Shown here one piece after another: positions 17,869 through 25,651 of a stretch of DNA of 64,000 nucleotides. The notes below the pieces were generated by a model. It saw only the letters and a program-made list of their open reading frames with translations. It was not told the DNA's origin and did not search any database. The translations under genes and the position numbers were made by a program. The stretch comes from Clostridia bacterium (GTDB lineage: Bacteria; Bacillota; Clostridia; Oscillospirales; CAG-272), in the NCBI GenBank assembly GCA_017466445.1, contig JAFTUC010000026.1:1-64000 (forward strand), read 5' to 3'. The first letter of the stretch is position 1, and each line of letters opens with the position of its first letter.

Positions 17869-19134
17869 ATGGAATTCAATAAGATGATTACAGATATCGT
17901 AAGCGAGGCGGAAGAGAAGCTTGCGAAAAAATTCGCTGAGTTTGACTCCGTTGCGTTTAAAAACACCGAAAGAGTGCTCGATGCCTTCAGACGCCATAAG
18001 GTCAGCGACTCGATGTTCGCCGGAACTACCGGATACGGCTATAACGATAAAGGACGGGATACACTCGACCTTATATATGCCGACGTTTTCGGAGCGGAGG
18101 CGGCACTTGTGCGCCATAATATAGTAAACGGTACACAGACGATCGCGATAGGCCTCTACGCACTTCTTCGTCCGGGTGACGTTATGCTATCGGTGACCGG
18201 TAAGCCCTACGATACGCTTGAAAAGGTAATAGGAATAAATCCGGATGCTACAGTCTGTAAGACCGGCGAGGGCTCGCTTGCCGACTTCGGAGTTGAGTAC
18301 GATCAGGTCGACCTTCTCGATGACGGCGGTGTGGATTTTGCCTCGATAAAACAAAAGCTCGAGCATCACGGTGAAAGAGTCAAGGTCGTGTTCATTCAAC
18401 GCTCAAAGGGATATATGACCCGTCCCACGCTTTCCGTGAAAGCTATCGGTGATATAGTCAAATTCACAAAGGCGATCTCCGATGCCTACGTGGTTGTCGA
18501 TAACTGCTACGGAGAATTTTGCGAGGAGCTTGAACCTTGCGCTGTAGGAGCCGATATGATCCTCGGCTCGCTTATAAAAAATGCAGGCGGAGGCATCGCA
18601 CTTTCGGGCGGATATATCGCGGGTACGAAAAAAGCGGTGGAGCTCGCGTCCTACAGACATACGACGGTAGGAACGGGAAATGAGGTCGGCGCGTCTCTCG
18701 GTCAGAACAGAGATATGTTCAGAGGATTTTTCCTCGCTCCTCATACCGTGGCTCAGGCGCTCAAGACCGCGGCACTCGCTGCATACGTTTTTGAAAAGCT
18801 CGGATACGTTACAGAGCCATCCTGGAATGACGACAGATACGATATAATACAAAGGATACAGTGCGCGAGCGGAGATAAGCTGTGCGCCTTCTGCCGCGGA
18901 ATACAGTACGCATCCCCCGTTGATTCCTTTGCGACCCCCGAGCCTTGGGAAATGCCCGGATATACCGACCCTGTCATAATGGCGGCAGGCGCGTTCGTGC
19001 AGGGTTCGTCGATCGAGCTTTCCGCGGACGGTCCGATGAGACCTCCGTTTACTGCCTATCTTCAGGGTGGACTTACCTATGAAGCAGGCAAGATAGGAAT
19101 AATGTCGGCGGCAAGCGAGATGCTGAAAGACTGA
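17869..19134 (+). CDS. Methionine-gamma-lyase-like PLP enzyme (aluminium-resistance protein family)
   Basis: A 421-residue fold-type I PLP enzyme. FAGTTGYGYNDKGRDTLD and LVRHNIVNGTQTIAIGL are characteristic of the family named for aluminium resistance. VVVDNCYGEF supplies the cofactor Asp and SLIKNAGGGIALSGGYI the Schiff-base Lys (about residue 237). The family is thought to cleave sulfur amino acids, but its physiological substrate is unsettled. The ATG at 17869, after CAGGGA, is chosen because an upstream GTG at 17821 falls inside the promoter. The gene converges on the amidase gene with only 6 bp between the stops. Confidence 0.85.
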   Translation: MEFNKMITDIVSEAEEKLAKKFAEFDSVAFKNTERVLDAFRRHKVSDSMFAGTTGYGYNDKGRDTLDLIYADVFGAEAALVRHNIVNGTQTIAIGLYALLRPGDVMLSVTGKPYDTLEKVIGINPDATVCKTGEGSLADFGVEYDQVDLLDDGGVDFASIKQKLEHHGERVKVVFIQRSKGYMTRPTLSVKAIGDIVKFTKAISDAYVVVDNCYGEFCEELEPCAVGADMILGSLIKNAGGGIALSGGYIAGTKKAVELASYRHTTVGTGNEVGASLGQNRDMFRGFFLAPHTVAQALKTAALAAYVFEKLGYVTEPSWNDDRYDIIQRIQCASGDKLCAFCRGIQYASPVDSFATPEPWEMPGYTDPVIMAAGAFVQGSSIELSADGPMRPPFTAYLQGGLTYEAGKIGIMSAASEMLKD

Positions 19135-19140
19135 CTCGGA

Positions 19141-19707
19141 TCAGAAAATACCGAAGTAACGAAGTATGCCCTCATAGATGCCGTCTGCAAACAAATTAGG
19201 ATACTTATCCATAAGATACGCGTCGCTTGGATTTGTTATGAATCCAAGCTCGATGAGTGTAGCGGGCATTCGCGTCTTGCGCAGCACGTATAGTGACGGA
19301 CGAACGTATACACCCCTGTTGGGTAGCCCCGTTTTGGACGAAATCCCGTCCGTTATCCTCTCCGCAAGAGTGAAAGCGGGGGACGTGCTGCTGTAAACGA
19401 ATGCCTCGGTGCCTGTCGCAGACGATATCGTCGATGCGTTTGCATGAATGCTTATGAAGTAATCTGCACCCCAGTTGTTCGCCTCGGAGGCCCTTGTTGC
19501 AAGACTTTCTGCGTTTGTGCTCCCAAGAGTGGTGTCCGGAGTCGGTCTTGATAGCTTTACTTCGAAATTTTGATTTGCCGATAAAAGCTCGGCAAGCAGT
19601 ATGCCTACCTCGTAGGTTATGTTTTGCTCGTAAAGTCCGTTTCCTTCCGCTCCTGCGTTCGGATTTTTCGGATTGTGTCCTTGGTCGATGAAGATCTTTA
19701 TTGCCAT
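19141..19707 (-). CDS. N-acetylmuramoyl-L-alanine amidase (Amidase_3 type)
   Basis: A 188-residue protein made of one Amidase_3 domain. It carries the zinc ligands and catalytic residues IDQGHNP (His), NGLYEQN (Glu), ISIHANA (His) and LIELGFI (Glu). It cleaves the amide bond between MurNAc and L-Ala in peptidoglycan. The start at 19707 follows GAAGGAG by 7 bp; the longer frame to 19740 adds no signal sequence. Absence of a signal peptide or binding domain is unusual for a cell-wall amidase. It may act in the mother cell, be released by lysis, or derive from a phage lysin. Confidence 0.85.
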   Translation of the reverse strand: MAIKIFIDQGHNPKNPNAGAEGNGLYEQNITYEVGILLAELLSANQNFEVKLSRPTPDTTLGSTNAESLATRASEANNWGADYFISIHANASTISSATGTEAFVYSSTSPAFTLAERITDGISSKTGLPNRGVYVRPSLYVLRKTRMPATLIELGFITNPSDAYLMDKYPNLFADGIYEGILRYFGIF

Positions 19708-19790
19708 TTGCGTTTTCTCCTTCGGATGTATTTGATACATTATATGTCATACGAGATGTTTTGACATTTATGAAAAAAGGATAGTTTTAT

Positions 19791-20546
19791 ATGAAATTTG
19801 AAAACATAAGACGGATGCTGAGCTTTGCCAGACGTGCCGTCGATGATTATAATATGATAGAGGACGGGGATAGGATCGCGGTTGGTGTGTCTGCGGGTAA
19901 GGACTCGCTTGCGCTTCTTGCCGTTATGTGTGACCTGAGACGCTTTTATCCCAAAAAATTCGAGGTCTGTGCCATAACTCTCGATATGGGATTTCCGGGA
20001 GCGGACAACTCCGATCTTGAGGCGTTTTATAAGGAGCTTGATATCGAGTACAAAATAGTGGATACCCGACTTGCCGAAATAATATTTGACGTCCGTAAAG
20101 AATCAAATCCGTGCTCGCTCTGCGCGCGTATGAGAAGAGGAATACTTCACGATACCGCAAAGGAACTCGGCTGCAATAAGCTCGCACTCGGTCACCATTT
20201 TGACGACGTTGTCGAGACATTTATGATGAATCTTTTCAACGAAGGAAGAATCGGTACCTTTTCGCCATATACTTATCTTGACAGAAAGGATATAACAGTA
20301 ATACGTCCACTCGTTCTCGCTCCCGAAAAGGATATAAAATATTTCGTAAGTAAGAATACGCTTCCGATAAAACAGAGCCTCTGTCCTGAGGATAAGCAGA
20401 CCGACAGAGAAAAATATAAGCGCATGCTTGCCGATATGGAAAAGGAAAACGAGGGCATAAGACACCGTATATTCTGTGCTATCAAAAAAGCGGACGTAGA
20501 CGGCTACGGCACCGACGAGTCTCGGTCGGCAAAAATAGATAGTTAA
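19791..20546 (+). CDS. TtcA-family tRNA 2-thiocytidine synthesis protein
   Basis: A 251-residue protein. The PP-loop SAGKDS (residues 34-39) binds ATP, and NPCSLCARMRRG supplies the CxxC pair (Cys108, Cys111). LGHHFDDVVETFMMNLF is the conserved TtcA helix. Family members activate C32 of tRNA by adenylation and insert sulfur with the help of an Fe-S cluster. It is shorter than enterobacterial TtcA (about 310) but normal for Clostridia. AAAAGGATAG is the only Shine-Dalgarno-like sequence. It is divergent from the amidase gene. Confidence 0.82.
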   Translation: MKFENIRRMLSFARRAVDDYNMIEDGDRIAVGVSAGKDSLALLAVMCDLRRFYPKKFEVCAITLDMGFPGADNSDLEAFYKELDIEYKIVDTRLAEIIFDVRKESNPCSLCARMRRGILHDTAKELGCNKLALGHHFDDVVETFMMNLFNEGRIGTFSPYTYLDRKDITVIRPLVLAPEKDIKYFVSKNTLPIKQSLCPEDKQTDREKYKRMLADMEKENEGIRHRIFCAIKKADVDGYGTDESRSAKIDS

Positions 20547-20569
20547 ATAAACAATTTTGTAATTTTGTA

Positions 20570-20598
20570 TTGACATTTCGTTCACTGTTTGTTATAAT
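20570..20598 (+). promoter_or_regulatory. Promoter of the small membrane protein gene at 20623
   Basis: TTGACA (20570-20575) and TATAAT (20593-20598) are separated by 17 bp, a full consensus match. Confidence 0.85.
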
Positions 20599-20622
20599 AT
20601 TGAGAGTGAGGAGGGAAGAATC

Positions 20623-20847
20623 ATGAAACGTATAAAGAGTAAAAAAGTCTGGATACTTCTTCTTGTTTTCGGAACTGTATTTGCGCTCGGCGCAATAAGC
20701 GTGTTTGTTCTCTCGCTTTGCGGAATAAAGGTGTTTTCTACGGTAAGTGCGGGCGGATTTTTCGCCGACCTCTTTTTCCTTATCTCCGCCCTCATACTCT
20801 CGGCTCTTATTGTGACGGTATCACTTTTCCTTCGTCCGGAAGACTGA
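20623..20847 (+). CDS. Small two-helix membrane protein, unknown
   Basis: 74 residues: a basic N-terminus (MKRIKSKK), two hydrophobic segments (about 8-28 and 41-66) with a short Gly-rich link (KVFSTVSAGGF), and a charged tail. GAGGAGGGAAG lies 7 bp before the ATG and a consensus promoter precedes it, so it is very probably expressed. I recognise no family. It sits 150 bp upstream of the polyphosphate polymerase but has its own promoter. Confidence 0.65.
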   Translation: MKRIKSKKVWILLLVFGTVFALGAISVFVLSLCGIKVFSTVSAGGFFADLFFLISALILSALIVTVSLFLRPED

Positions 20848-20929
20848 TCGAGATGTGTCATTTTGCACAAAAAAAGAGCGAAAAAATAGTCAAAACGTAG
20901 AAAAGAGTTTTTTGCACCGAAAATTCATT

Positions 20930-20962
20930 TTAAGTTAATATTAAGTTAACATTAAGATATTA
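20930..20962 (+). promoter_or_regulatory. Candidate PhoP/PhoB box: three 11-bp direct repeats
   Basis: Three tandem 11-mers, TTAAGTTAATA (20930-20940), TTAAGTTAACA (20941-20951) and TTAAGATATTA (20952-20962), share TTAAGwTAwhA. The 11-bp spacing is the hallmark of Pho boxes. A possible -10, TATAAG at 20970, lies 7 bp downstream, with the start codon of the polyphosphate polymerase at 21001. The repeats are read directly; the regulator is inferred. Confidence 0.6.
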
Positions 20963-21000
20963 GACTCTTTATAAGTAGAAAGCTTGTTTTGGAGCGTACA

Positions 21001-21762
21001 ATGGCAATATCGGTATTTAAAAGATACGAAAAAAAGTTCATTTTAAACAGTGAGCAGTATCGTAAGACTGTTGCTTTCGTTCAGCAGTATATGGATTTCG
21101 ATAAATACTGCGTCGGAGAGAAGGATTATTCGCTTCTCAACCTTTATTTCGATACGCCCGAAAATGAACTCATAATGAGATCGACAGCCAAGCCCGATTT
21201 CAAGGAAAAACTGCGACTCAGAGCGTATTTTCCACCAAAGACACACGATGATAAGGTGTTCTTTGAGATAAAAAGAAAATACAAGGGAATAGTTACCAAG
21301 CGACGTGCGGTAATGAAATACGGAGAGGCGCTCGAGCTTATAGACACGGGAAAGGCACCGAAGCTCAGTAAGGATACATACATAGATACTCAGGTCGCAA
21401 AAGAGATAGAGTATATGTTTGAGCGCTATAAGGGTCTCGCACCCGCTGTTTATATAGCCTATGACAGAGTGGCGATGTTCGCAAAGGATAATCCCGAATT
21501 CAGACTTACCTTTGACAGAAACATAAGAACGCGCCGCGATAACGTCAGCTTTGATTACGGCGATTACGGAACGCAGCTGCTTCCCGAAGGATACAATCTT
21601 ATGGAGATCAAGATCTCCGATGCGGTTCCGCTCTGGCTTGCGACCTATCTGTCGGAAAATAAACTGTATATGACCGGATTTTCCAAATACGGAAAAGAAT
21701 ATGAGGGTCTCGTGACCGGACTGTCGCCCGCCGAAAAGCTTCTTGCTTCCGACGACGTATAA
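21001..21762 (+). CDS. VTC-domain polyphosphate polymerase
   Basis: A 253-residue protein consisting of the VTC domain. FKRYEKKFIL at the start and YSLLNLYFDT provide the first tunnel-wall strands. KEKLRLRAYF, FFEIKRKYKGIVTKRRA and YDRVAMFA carry the basic residues expected to line the tunnel, with LMEIKISD near the C-terminus. By homology with the yeast vacuolar complex it makes inorganic polyphosphate from ATP. The ATG at 21001 follows GGAG. A DUF4956 membrane protein gene comes 41 bp later, the usual bacterial partner. The Pho box upstream suggests induction by phosphate starvation. Confidence 0.88.
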   Translation: MAISVFKRYEKKFILNSEQYRKTVAFVQQYMDFDKYCVGEKDYSLLNLYFDTPENELIMRSTAKPDFKEKLRLRAYFPPKTHDDKVFFEIKRKYKGIVTKRRAVMKYGEALELIDTGKAPKLSKDTYIDTQVAKEIEYMFERYKGLAPAVYIAYDRVAMFAKDNPEFRLTFDRNIRTRRDNVSFDYGDYGTQLLPEGYNLMEIKISDAVPLWLATYLSENKLYMTGFSKYGKEYEGLVTGLSPAEKLLASDDV

Positions 21763-21803
21763 ATAACACTGCATCTTTGCATCAAGAAAGGAAATTATTA
21801 GTC

Positions 21804-22502
21804 ATGGATAAGATTTGGAATTTTGTTATACCCAGTATTTTGGGAACGCAGTTCACCGTAGGAGCGGTAATTTCGGTTCTCGGATCGGCACTTCTGCTTG
21901 GCGTGGTTCTTTCTCTCGTTTACATATTCTCGAGCAGAAAGGAAAGATATTCGAGAGGACTCTCGATAACTCTTATCGTTCTTCCCATCATAATTTCGAC
22001 TGTTATTATGCTCGTTTCCGATAGCTTCGCAAGAGCGTTCGGTCTTGCGGGTGCGTTCTCGATAATCCGTTTCAGAAGTACACAGGGCAACCCTAAGGAT
22101 CTTGCTTATATCTTTGCGGGTCTTGCAATCGGTCTTGCATGCGGAATGGGATATATCCTTGCGGGTGTTATCATCACCGTTATCATTTGCGTAGTCCTTC
22201 TTGTTCTCGGACTTGTAAAGTACGGTTCTCCCATCGCTCCTCCTATGCTCCTTAAGATAACCGTTCCCGAAAGCCTCAACTATGTCGGCGTTTTCGACGA
22301 GTGCCTCGGAAAGTACGCTACGAGCTGGAAGCTTATCAAGGTAAAGAGCAATAACTTCGGAACAATGTTCGACCTTTCCTTCGATATCCGTCTCAAGAAG
22401 GGTGTCAACGAGAAGGAATTTATCGACGATCTGCGTTGCATCAACGGTAATCTCAATATAATGCTTCAGAACAACGCAGCCGATCCCGATATTCTTGTCT
22501 GA
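21804..22502 (+). CDS. DUF4956-domain membrane protein
   Basis: 232 residues: four hydrophobic segments in the first 140 residues, including the conserved SFARAFGLAGAFSIIRFRS and DLAYIFAGLAIGLACGMGYI. A soluble alpha/beta domain of about 85 residues follows. DUF4956 proteins occur next to VTC polymerases, as here, and are thought to help translocate or sequester the polyphosphate. The ATG at 21804 follows AAAGGA. It is the last gene of the operon and is followed by a strong terminator. Confidence 0.85.
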   Translation: MDKIWNFVIPSILGTQFTVGAVISVLGSALLLGVVLSLVYIFSSRKERYSRGLSITLIVLPIIISTVIMLVSDSFARAFGLAGAFSIIRFRSTQGNPKDLAYIFAGLAIGLACGMGYILAGVIITVIICVVLLVLGLVKYGSPIAPPMLLKITVPESLNYVGVFDECLGKYATSWKLIKVKSNNFGTMFDLSFDIRLKKGVNEKEFIDDLRCINGNLNIMLQNNAADPDILV

Positions 22503-22517
22503 TCGATATATGATCTT

Positions 22518-22546
22518 AAACGACCTCGAAAAGAGGTCGTTTTTTA
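22518..22546 (+). terminator. Terminator of the polyphosphate operon
   Basis: An AAACGACCTC/GAGGTCGTTT stem with a GAAAA loop is followed by a T-run. Confidence 0.9.
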
Positions 22547-22576
22547 CGTGTTTCCATATATTATTTTGAAAAAAGA

Positions 22577-22605
22577 TTGACATTTAACTTAATATGGTGT
22601 ATAAT
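22577..22605 (+). promoter_or_regulatory. Promoter of the cyclophilin-LTA synthase operon
   Basis: TTGACA (22577-22582) and TATAAT (22600-22605) are separated by 17 bp. Confidence 0.85.
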
Positions 22606-22660
22606 ACTTTGAATCTTTTATAAAAGTAAGTCGGTGTTACCGCAGAAACGGAGAGAAAAA

Positions 22661-23134
22661 ATGATCGTACTTAATATTAAGGACTACGGAACGATAAAGA
22701 TCGAGCTTGACGAAAAGAACGCTCCGATAAGCTCGGAAAACTTTAAGAGCCTTGTGTCCAACGGATTTTATGACGGAATAATCTTCCACAGAGTTATTGC
22801 TAATTTCATGATCCAGGGCGGAGATCCTAAGGGTATCGGTATCGGCGGAAGCGGAAAAAATATCAAGGGTGAGTTCGCCGCAAACGGAGTAAATAATCCC
22901 ATAAAGCATAAGAGAGGAACGATTTCTATGGCAAGATCGCAGAACTATAACAGCGCTTCCTCGCAGTTCTTTATCTGCCATGTTGACTGTCCCTTCCTTG
23001 ACGGACAGTATGCCGCATTCGGTCAGGTAGTTGAAGGAATCGAGGTTGTGGACAAGATCGCCTCCGTAAAGACCGATATGAGAGATAAGCCCCTTTATGA
23101 CGTAGTTATAGAAAAGGCGTACGTAGAGGAATGA
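22661..23134 (+). CDS. Cyclophilin-type peptidyl-prolyl cis-trans isomerase
   Basis: A 157-residue single-domain cyclophilin. Signature segments are IIFHRVIANFMIQGGDP (catalytic Arg about residue 46), SMARSQNYNSASSQFFICH and YAAFGQVVEGIEVVD. It speeds isomerisation of prolyl peptide bonds. There is no signal peptide, so it is cytoplasmic. The ATG at 22661 lies after GGAGAG. Its stop overlaps the start of the LTA-synthase-like gene (ATGA), so the two are translationally coupled, perhaps to help fold that enzyme or only for co-expression. Confidence 0.92.
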   Translation: MIVLNIKDYGTIKIELDEKNAPISSENFKSLVSNGFYDGIIFHRVIANFMIQGGDPKGIGIGGSGKNIKGEFAANGVNNPIKHKRGTISMARSQNYNSASSQFFICHVDCPFLDGQYAAFGQVVEGIEVVDKIASVKTDMRDKPLYDVVIEKAYVEE

Positions 23135-25167
23135 AAAAGAAATCGAAGCTGATATCTTCGGTACTTAATGCTGTAAAATCCTTCTTTCTTTGGACCGATA
23201 AGAACGAGATCGCGCAGTGCGCCATCATCGCAACTGTCCTGAATCTTATCATCGAATCGCTTAGCCGACACTCGGTTTTCGGCGGATTTGAGTTCTTTAT
23301 AAAGAATTTCATATTCTTTGTTTTTTCCACAGCAGTCATATTCACGTCTCTCTGTATAGCGAATTTTTTTGCAAAGCGCTATGCGGTGCTGATACTTATA
23401 TCGACTCTGTGGCTCGGTCTCGGAGTTACCAATTTTATAGTAAGATGTATGCGAAGGACACCGTTTGAAGCGAACGATCTGCTCGTCCTTGACGGCGGAT
23501 TCAATATTATTTTTATGTACCTCGGAACGGTAGGATTTATAGCGATCTGCCTGCTTGTGCTGCTCGCTCTTGCGCTTATCGTATTCCTGTTTATAAAGAT
23601 AAAAAAACGCAGGATCGTGTGGAAAAAAGCGACCGTTTCCTTCCTGTCGTCGGTCTTGGTGCTCGTTCTTTCTCTTTCGAGCTTTAAGTTTACCGGAATA
23701 TCTCCGCAGAACTTCGCAAGCCTTATCGAGGCGTACGATAATTACGGATTCGTATACTGCTTCGGAAGCTCTGTGTTCGACAGAGGAATATCGAAGCCTG
23801 CTGCTTATTCGCAGAAATATATTGATTCCATAATTTCAGGCCTTGACGAGATAAAAAGCGTGGACGAGAAAGAGCTTCCGAGCATAGTTTACGTTCAACT
23901 TGAATCGTTCGTAGATCTTAACTATATGCACGGGCTGAAATTTTCCGAAAATCCCACTCCGACCTTTACCTATCTTAAGGATAACTATACCTCCGGCTTT
24001 CTCACAGTTCCGTCAATAGGCGCGGGAACTGCCAATACAGAGTTTGAGGTAATGACCGGAATGCGTGTGTTCGACTTCGGAACGGGAGAATATCCGTATA
24101 AGACCAAGCTTCAATCGTCCACGTGCGAGTCTGTTGCGTATATTTATAAGAATTACGGATATCAGGCGCACGCGATACATAATAATACCGCAACCTTCTA
24201 CGATAGAAATATCGTCTTCCCGAATCTCGGATTTGATAGATTTACCGCCCTTGAGCATATGGTGAATGCCGAGACCAATCCCATTGGATGGGCTAAGGAT
24301 GAGGTGCTTGTCGAGTCTATTCTGGGCGTGCTCGATTCCACGAAAGGTAAGGACTATATTCATGCGATATCCGTTCAGGGTCACGGAAGATATCCTAGCG
24401 AGAAAATAGACGACAGTCAGACCATAACCATCCTTCCTGAATATGCGCAGGATTATCCTTACGTAAATGAGATGGAATATTTCGCAAATCAGCTGAATGA
24501 GATGGATGATTTTATTTCAGAGCTCATAACAAAGCTTGATAAGCGTGAGGAAAAGGTCACCGTTGTTTTCTACGGCGATCACTTCCCGAGCATCAATATT
24601 TCAGACGAGGAGCTCTCGGACGGAAGCATATATCAGACAGAGTACGTTATCTGGAGTAATTACGAGGATAAAGAGGCTGAGGATGATGACAGAGATCTTT
24701 ATTCTTATCAGCTCTCCTCCTACGTTTCGTACAGACTCGGAGTAAATAACGGTATAATAAATCGCTTGCACCAAAAGAATTTCGTAAAGGAATCTAAAAA
24801 ATATCTTGAGCATCTTGAGTCGCTCGAATACGATATGCTCTACGGTAAAAATTACGCTAACCGCGGTGCGGTCATATATTCTCCCACCGAAATGAAACTC
24901 GGAATATACGATATCGTTCTGAAAAAGGTCTCGTATGATCAGGAAAATGGCGTGATTACTGTGTATGGTGAGAATTTAAACCGTTACTGTGAGATATTCG
25001 TAAACGGAAAGCGTCGCAAGAATACCGATTTTGTCTCCACGGAAAAGCTTTCTGTGAGGGGTGACCTTGAGGACGGCGATACAGTTTGTGTCGTTCAGAT
25101 GAGCTCTCAGTGGATGCTGAGGCTCGGACAGACCAACGAAATAACATACATACAACCAACGAAATAA
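23131..25167 (+). CDS. LTA-synthase-like membrane sulfatase-fold phosphotransferase
   Basis: 678 residues: about five N-terminal membrane helices (30-200), then an extracellular alkaline-phosphatase-like domain. Landmarks are YVQLESF (metal Glu), GAGTANTEFEVMTG (nucleophile Thr about residue 300), AISVQGHGRYPSE, and VVFYGDHFPS near residue 470. A beta domain of about 80 residues follows and may be accessory. Relatives transfer glycerol phosphate onto lipid anchors or polysaccharides; the exact acceptor is unknown. The last residues, IQPTK, arise from a 23-bp tandem duplication. Without it the protein would end in ...TNEITY. The gene starts inside the cyclophilin stop codon. Confidence 0.85.
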   Translation: MKKKSKLISSVLNAVKSFFLWTDKNEIAQCAIIATVLNLIIESLSRHSVFGGFEFFIKNFIFFVFSTAVIFTSLCIANFFAKRYAVLILISTLWLGLGVTNFIVRCMRRTPFEANDLLVLDGGFNIIFMYLGTVGFIAICLLVLLALALIVFLFIKIKKRRIVWKKATVSFLSSVLVLVLSLSSFKFTGISPQNFASLIEAYDNYGFVYCFGSSVFDRGISKPAAYSQKYIDSIISGLDEIKSVDEKELPSIVYVQLESFVDLNYMHGLKFSENPTPTFTYLKDNYTSGFLTVPSIGAGTANTEFEVMTGMRVFDFGTGEYPYKTKLQSSTCESVAYIYKNYGYQAHAIHNNTATFYDRNIVFPNLGFDRFTALEHMVNAETNPIGWAKDEVLVESILGVLDSTKGKDYIHAISVQGHGRYPSEKIDDSQTITILPEYAQDYPYVNEMEYFANQLNEMDDFISELITKLDKREEKVTVVFYGDHFPSINISDEELSDGSIYQTEYVIWSNYEDKEAEDDDRDLYSYQLSSYVSYRLGVNNGIINRLHQKNFVKESKKYLEHLESLEYDMLYGKNYANRGAVIYSPTEMKLGIYDIVLKKVSYDQENGVITVYGENLNRYCEIFVNGKRRKNTDFVSTEKLSVRGDLEDGDTVCVVQMSSQWMLRLGQTNEITYIQPTK

Positions 25168-25172
25168 CATAC
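25132..25172 (+). repeat. 23-bp tandem duplication at the 3' end of the LTA-synthase-like gene
   Basis: ACCAACGAAATAACATAC occurs at 25132-25149 and again at 25155-25172, a period of 23 bp. The second copy is followed by TGA in the frame that the first copy would have used. Confidence 0.85.
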
Positions 25173-25176
25173 TGAC

Positions 25177-25216
25177 AAAAAAGCATCGGTCTTTTATAAA
25201 AGATCGATGCTTTTTA
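25177..25216 (+). terminator. Terminator of the cyclophilin-LTA synthase operon
   Basis: AAAAAGCATCG...CGATGCTTTTT, with an inner TCTTTTATAAAAGA palindrome. Confidence 0.85.
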
Positions 25217-25320
25217 TACCTGAAAACGCTTTTTATCTGAATTTCACGTTATTATCTTTAAAAGCATCTCATATACTGTAACATCTATGCCGCGTGGCAG
25301 GGAAACTCGGAGGTATGAAG

Positions 25321-25614
25321 ATGCGAAAGGTGCATAATGGGAATAATCGTGAAAGATGTGAAACGGTAGCTATGTATATGCTTGAAAATAATGCTACCGT
25401 GAGAAAAGCGGCAACACATTTCGGAATAAGCAAATCAACCGTGCATAAGGACGTTACGGGAACGCTTAAGCGCTATAATTACCGACTTTATCTTAAGGTC
25501 AAGGAGCTGCTTGATATAAATAAATCCGAACGTCATATGCGCGGTGGCGAGGCTACGAGAAAAAAATATAACGACATAAGGCTGGTGCTTGAAAAAAAGA
25601 AAACTCTGTCGTAA
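25321..25614 (+). CDS. spoIIID: Sporulation transcriptional regulator SpoIIID
   Basis: A 97-residue protein. The helix-turn-helix VRKAATHFGISKSTVHKDVT and the C-terminal helix with SERHMRGGEATRKKY match SpoIIID, whose basic C-terminus also contacts DNA. It controls mother-cell genes between the sigma-E and sigma-K stages. The ATG at 25321 is chosen because GGAGGT ends 6 bp before it; an in-frame ATG at 25315 abuts the Shine-Dalgarno. It is longer at both ends than the roughly 90-residue Bacillus protein. The stop codon lies in the loop of the first of two tandem terminator hairpins. Confidence 0.88.
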   Translation: MRKVHNGNNRERCETVAMYMLENNATVRKAATHFGISKSTVHKDVTGTLKRYNYRLYLKVKELLDINKSERHMRGGEATRKKYNDIRLVLEKKKTLS

Positions 25615-25647
25615 AACAGAGTTTTCTGTCGTAAAACAGAGTTTTTC
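25602..25647. terminator. Tandem duplicated bidirectional terminator
   Basis: Two consecutive 20-bp units, CTGTCGTAAAACAGAGTTTT, start at about 25606 and 25626. Each can form an AAACTCTG/CAGAGTTT hairpin. T-runs follow on both strands, serving spoIIID and the convergent cysK. Confidence 0.85.
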
Positions 25648-25651
25648 GTTA

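Noticed and set aside
17716..18117. Open frame antisense to the start of the methionine-gamma-lyase-like gene
   Set aside because: It is out of frame with the IS3 remnant peptides and overlaps a well-supported + strand gene and its promoter.
25249..25277. CATATACT upstream of spoIIID as a sigma-E promoter
   Set aside because: The -10 is a partial match, and no convincing -35 lies at 14-15 bp, so it was not listed as a feature.
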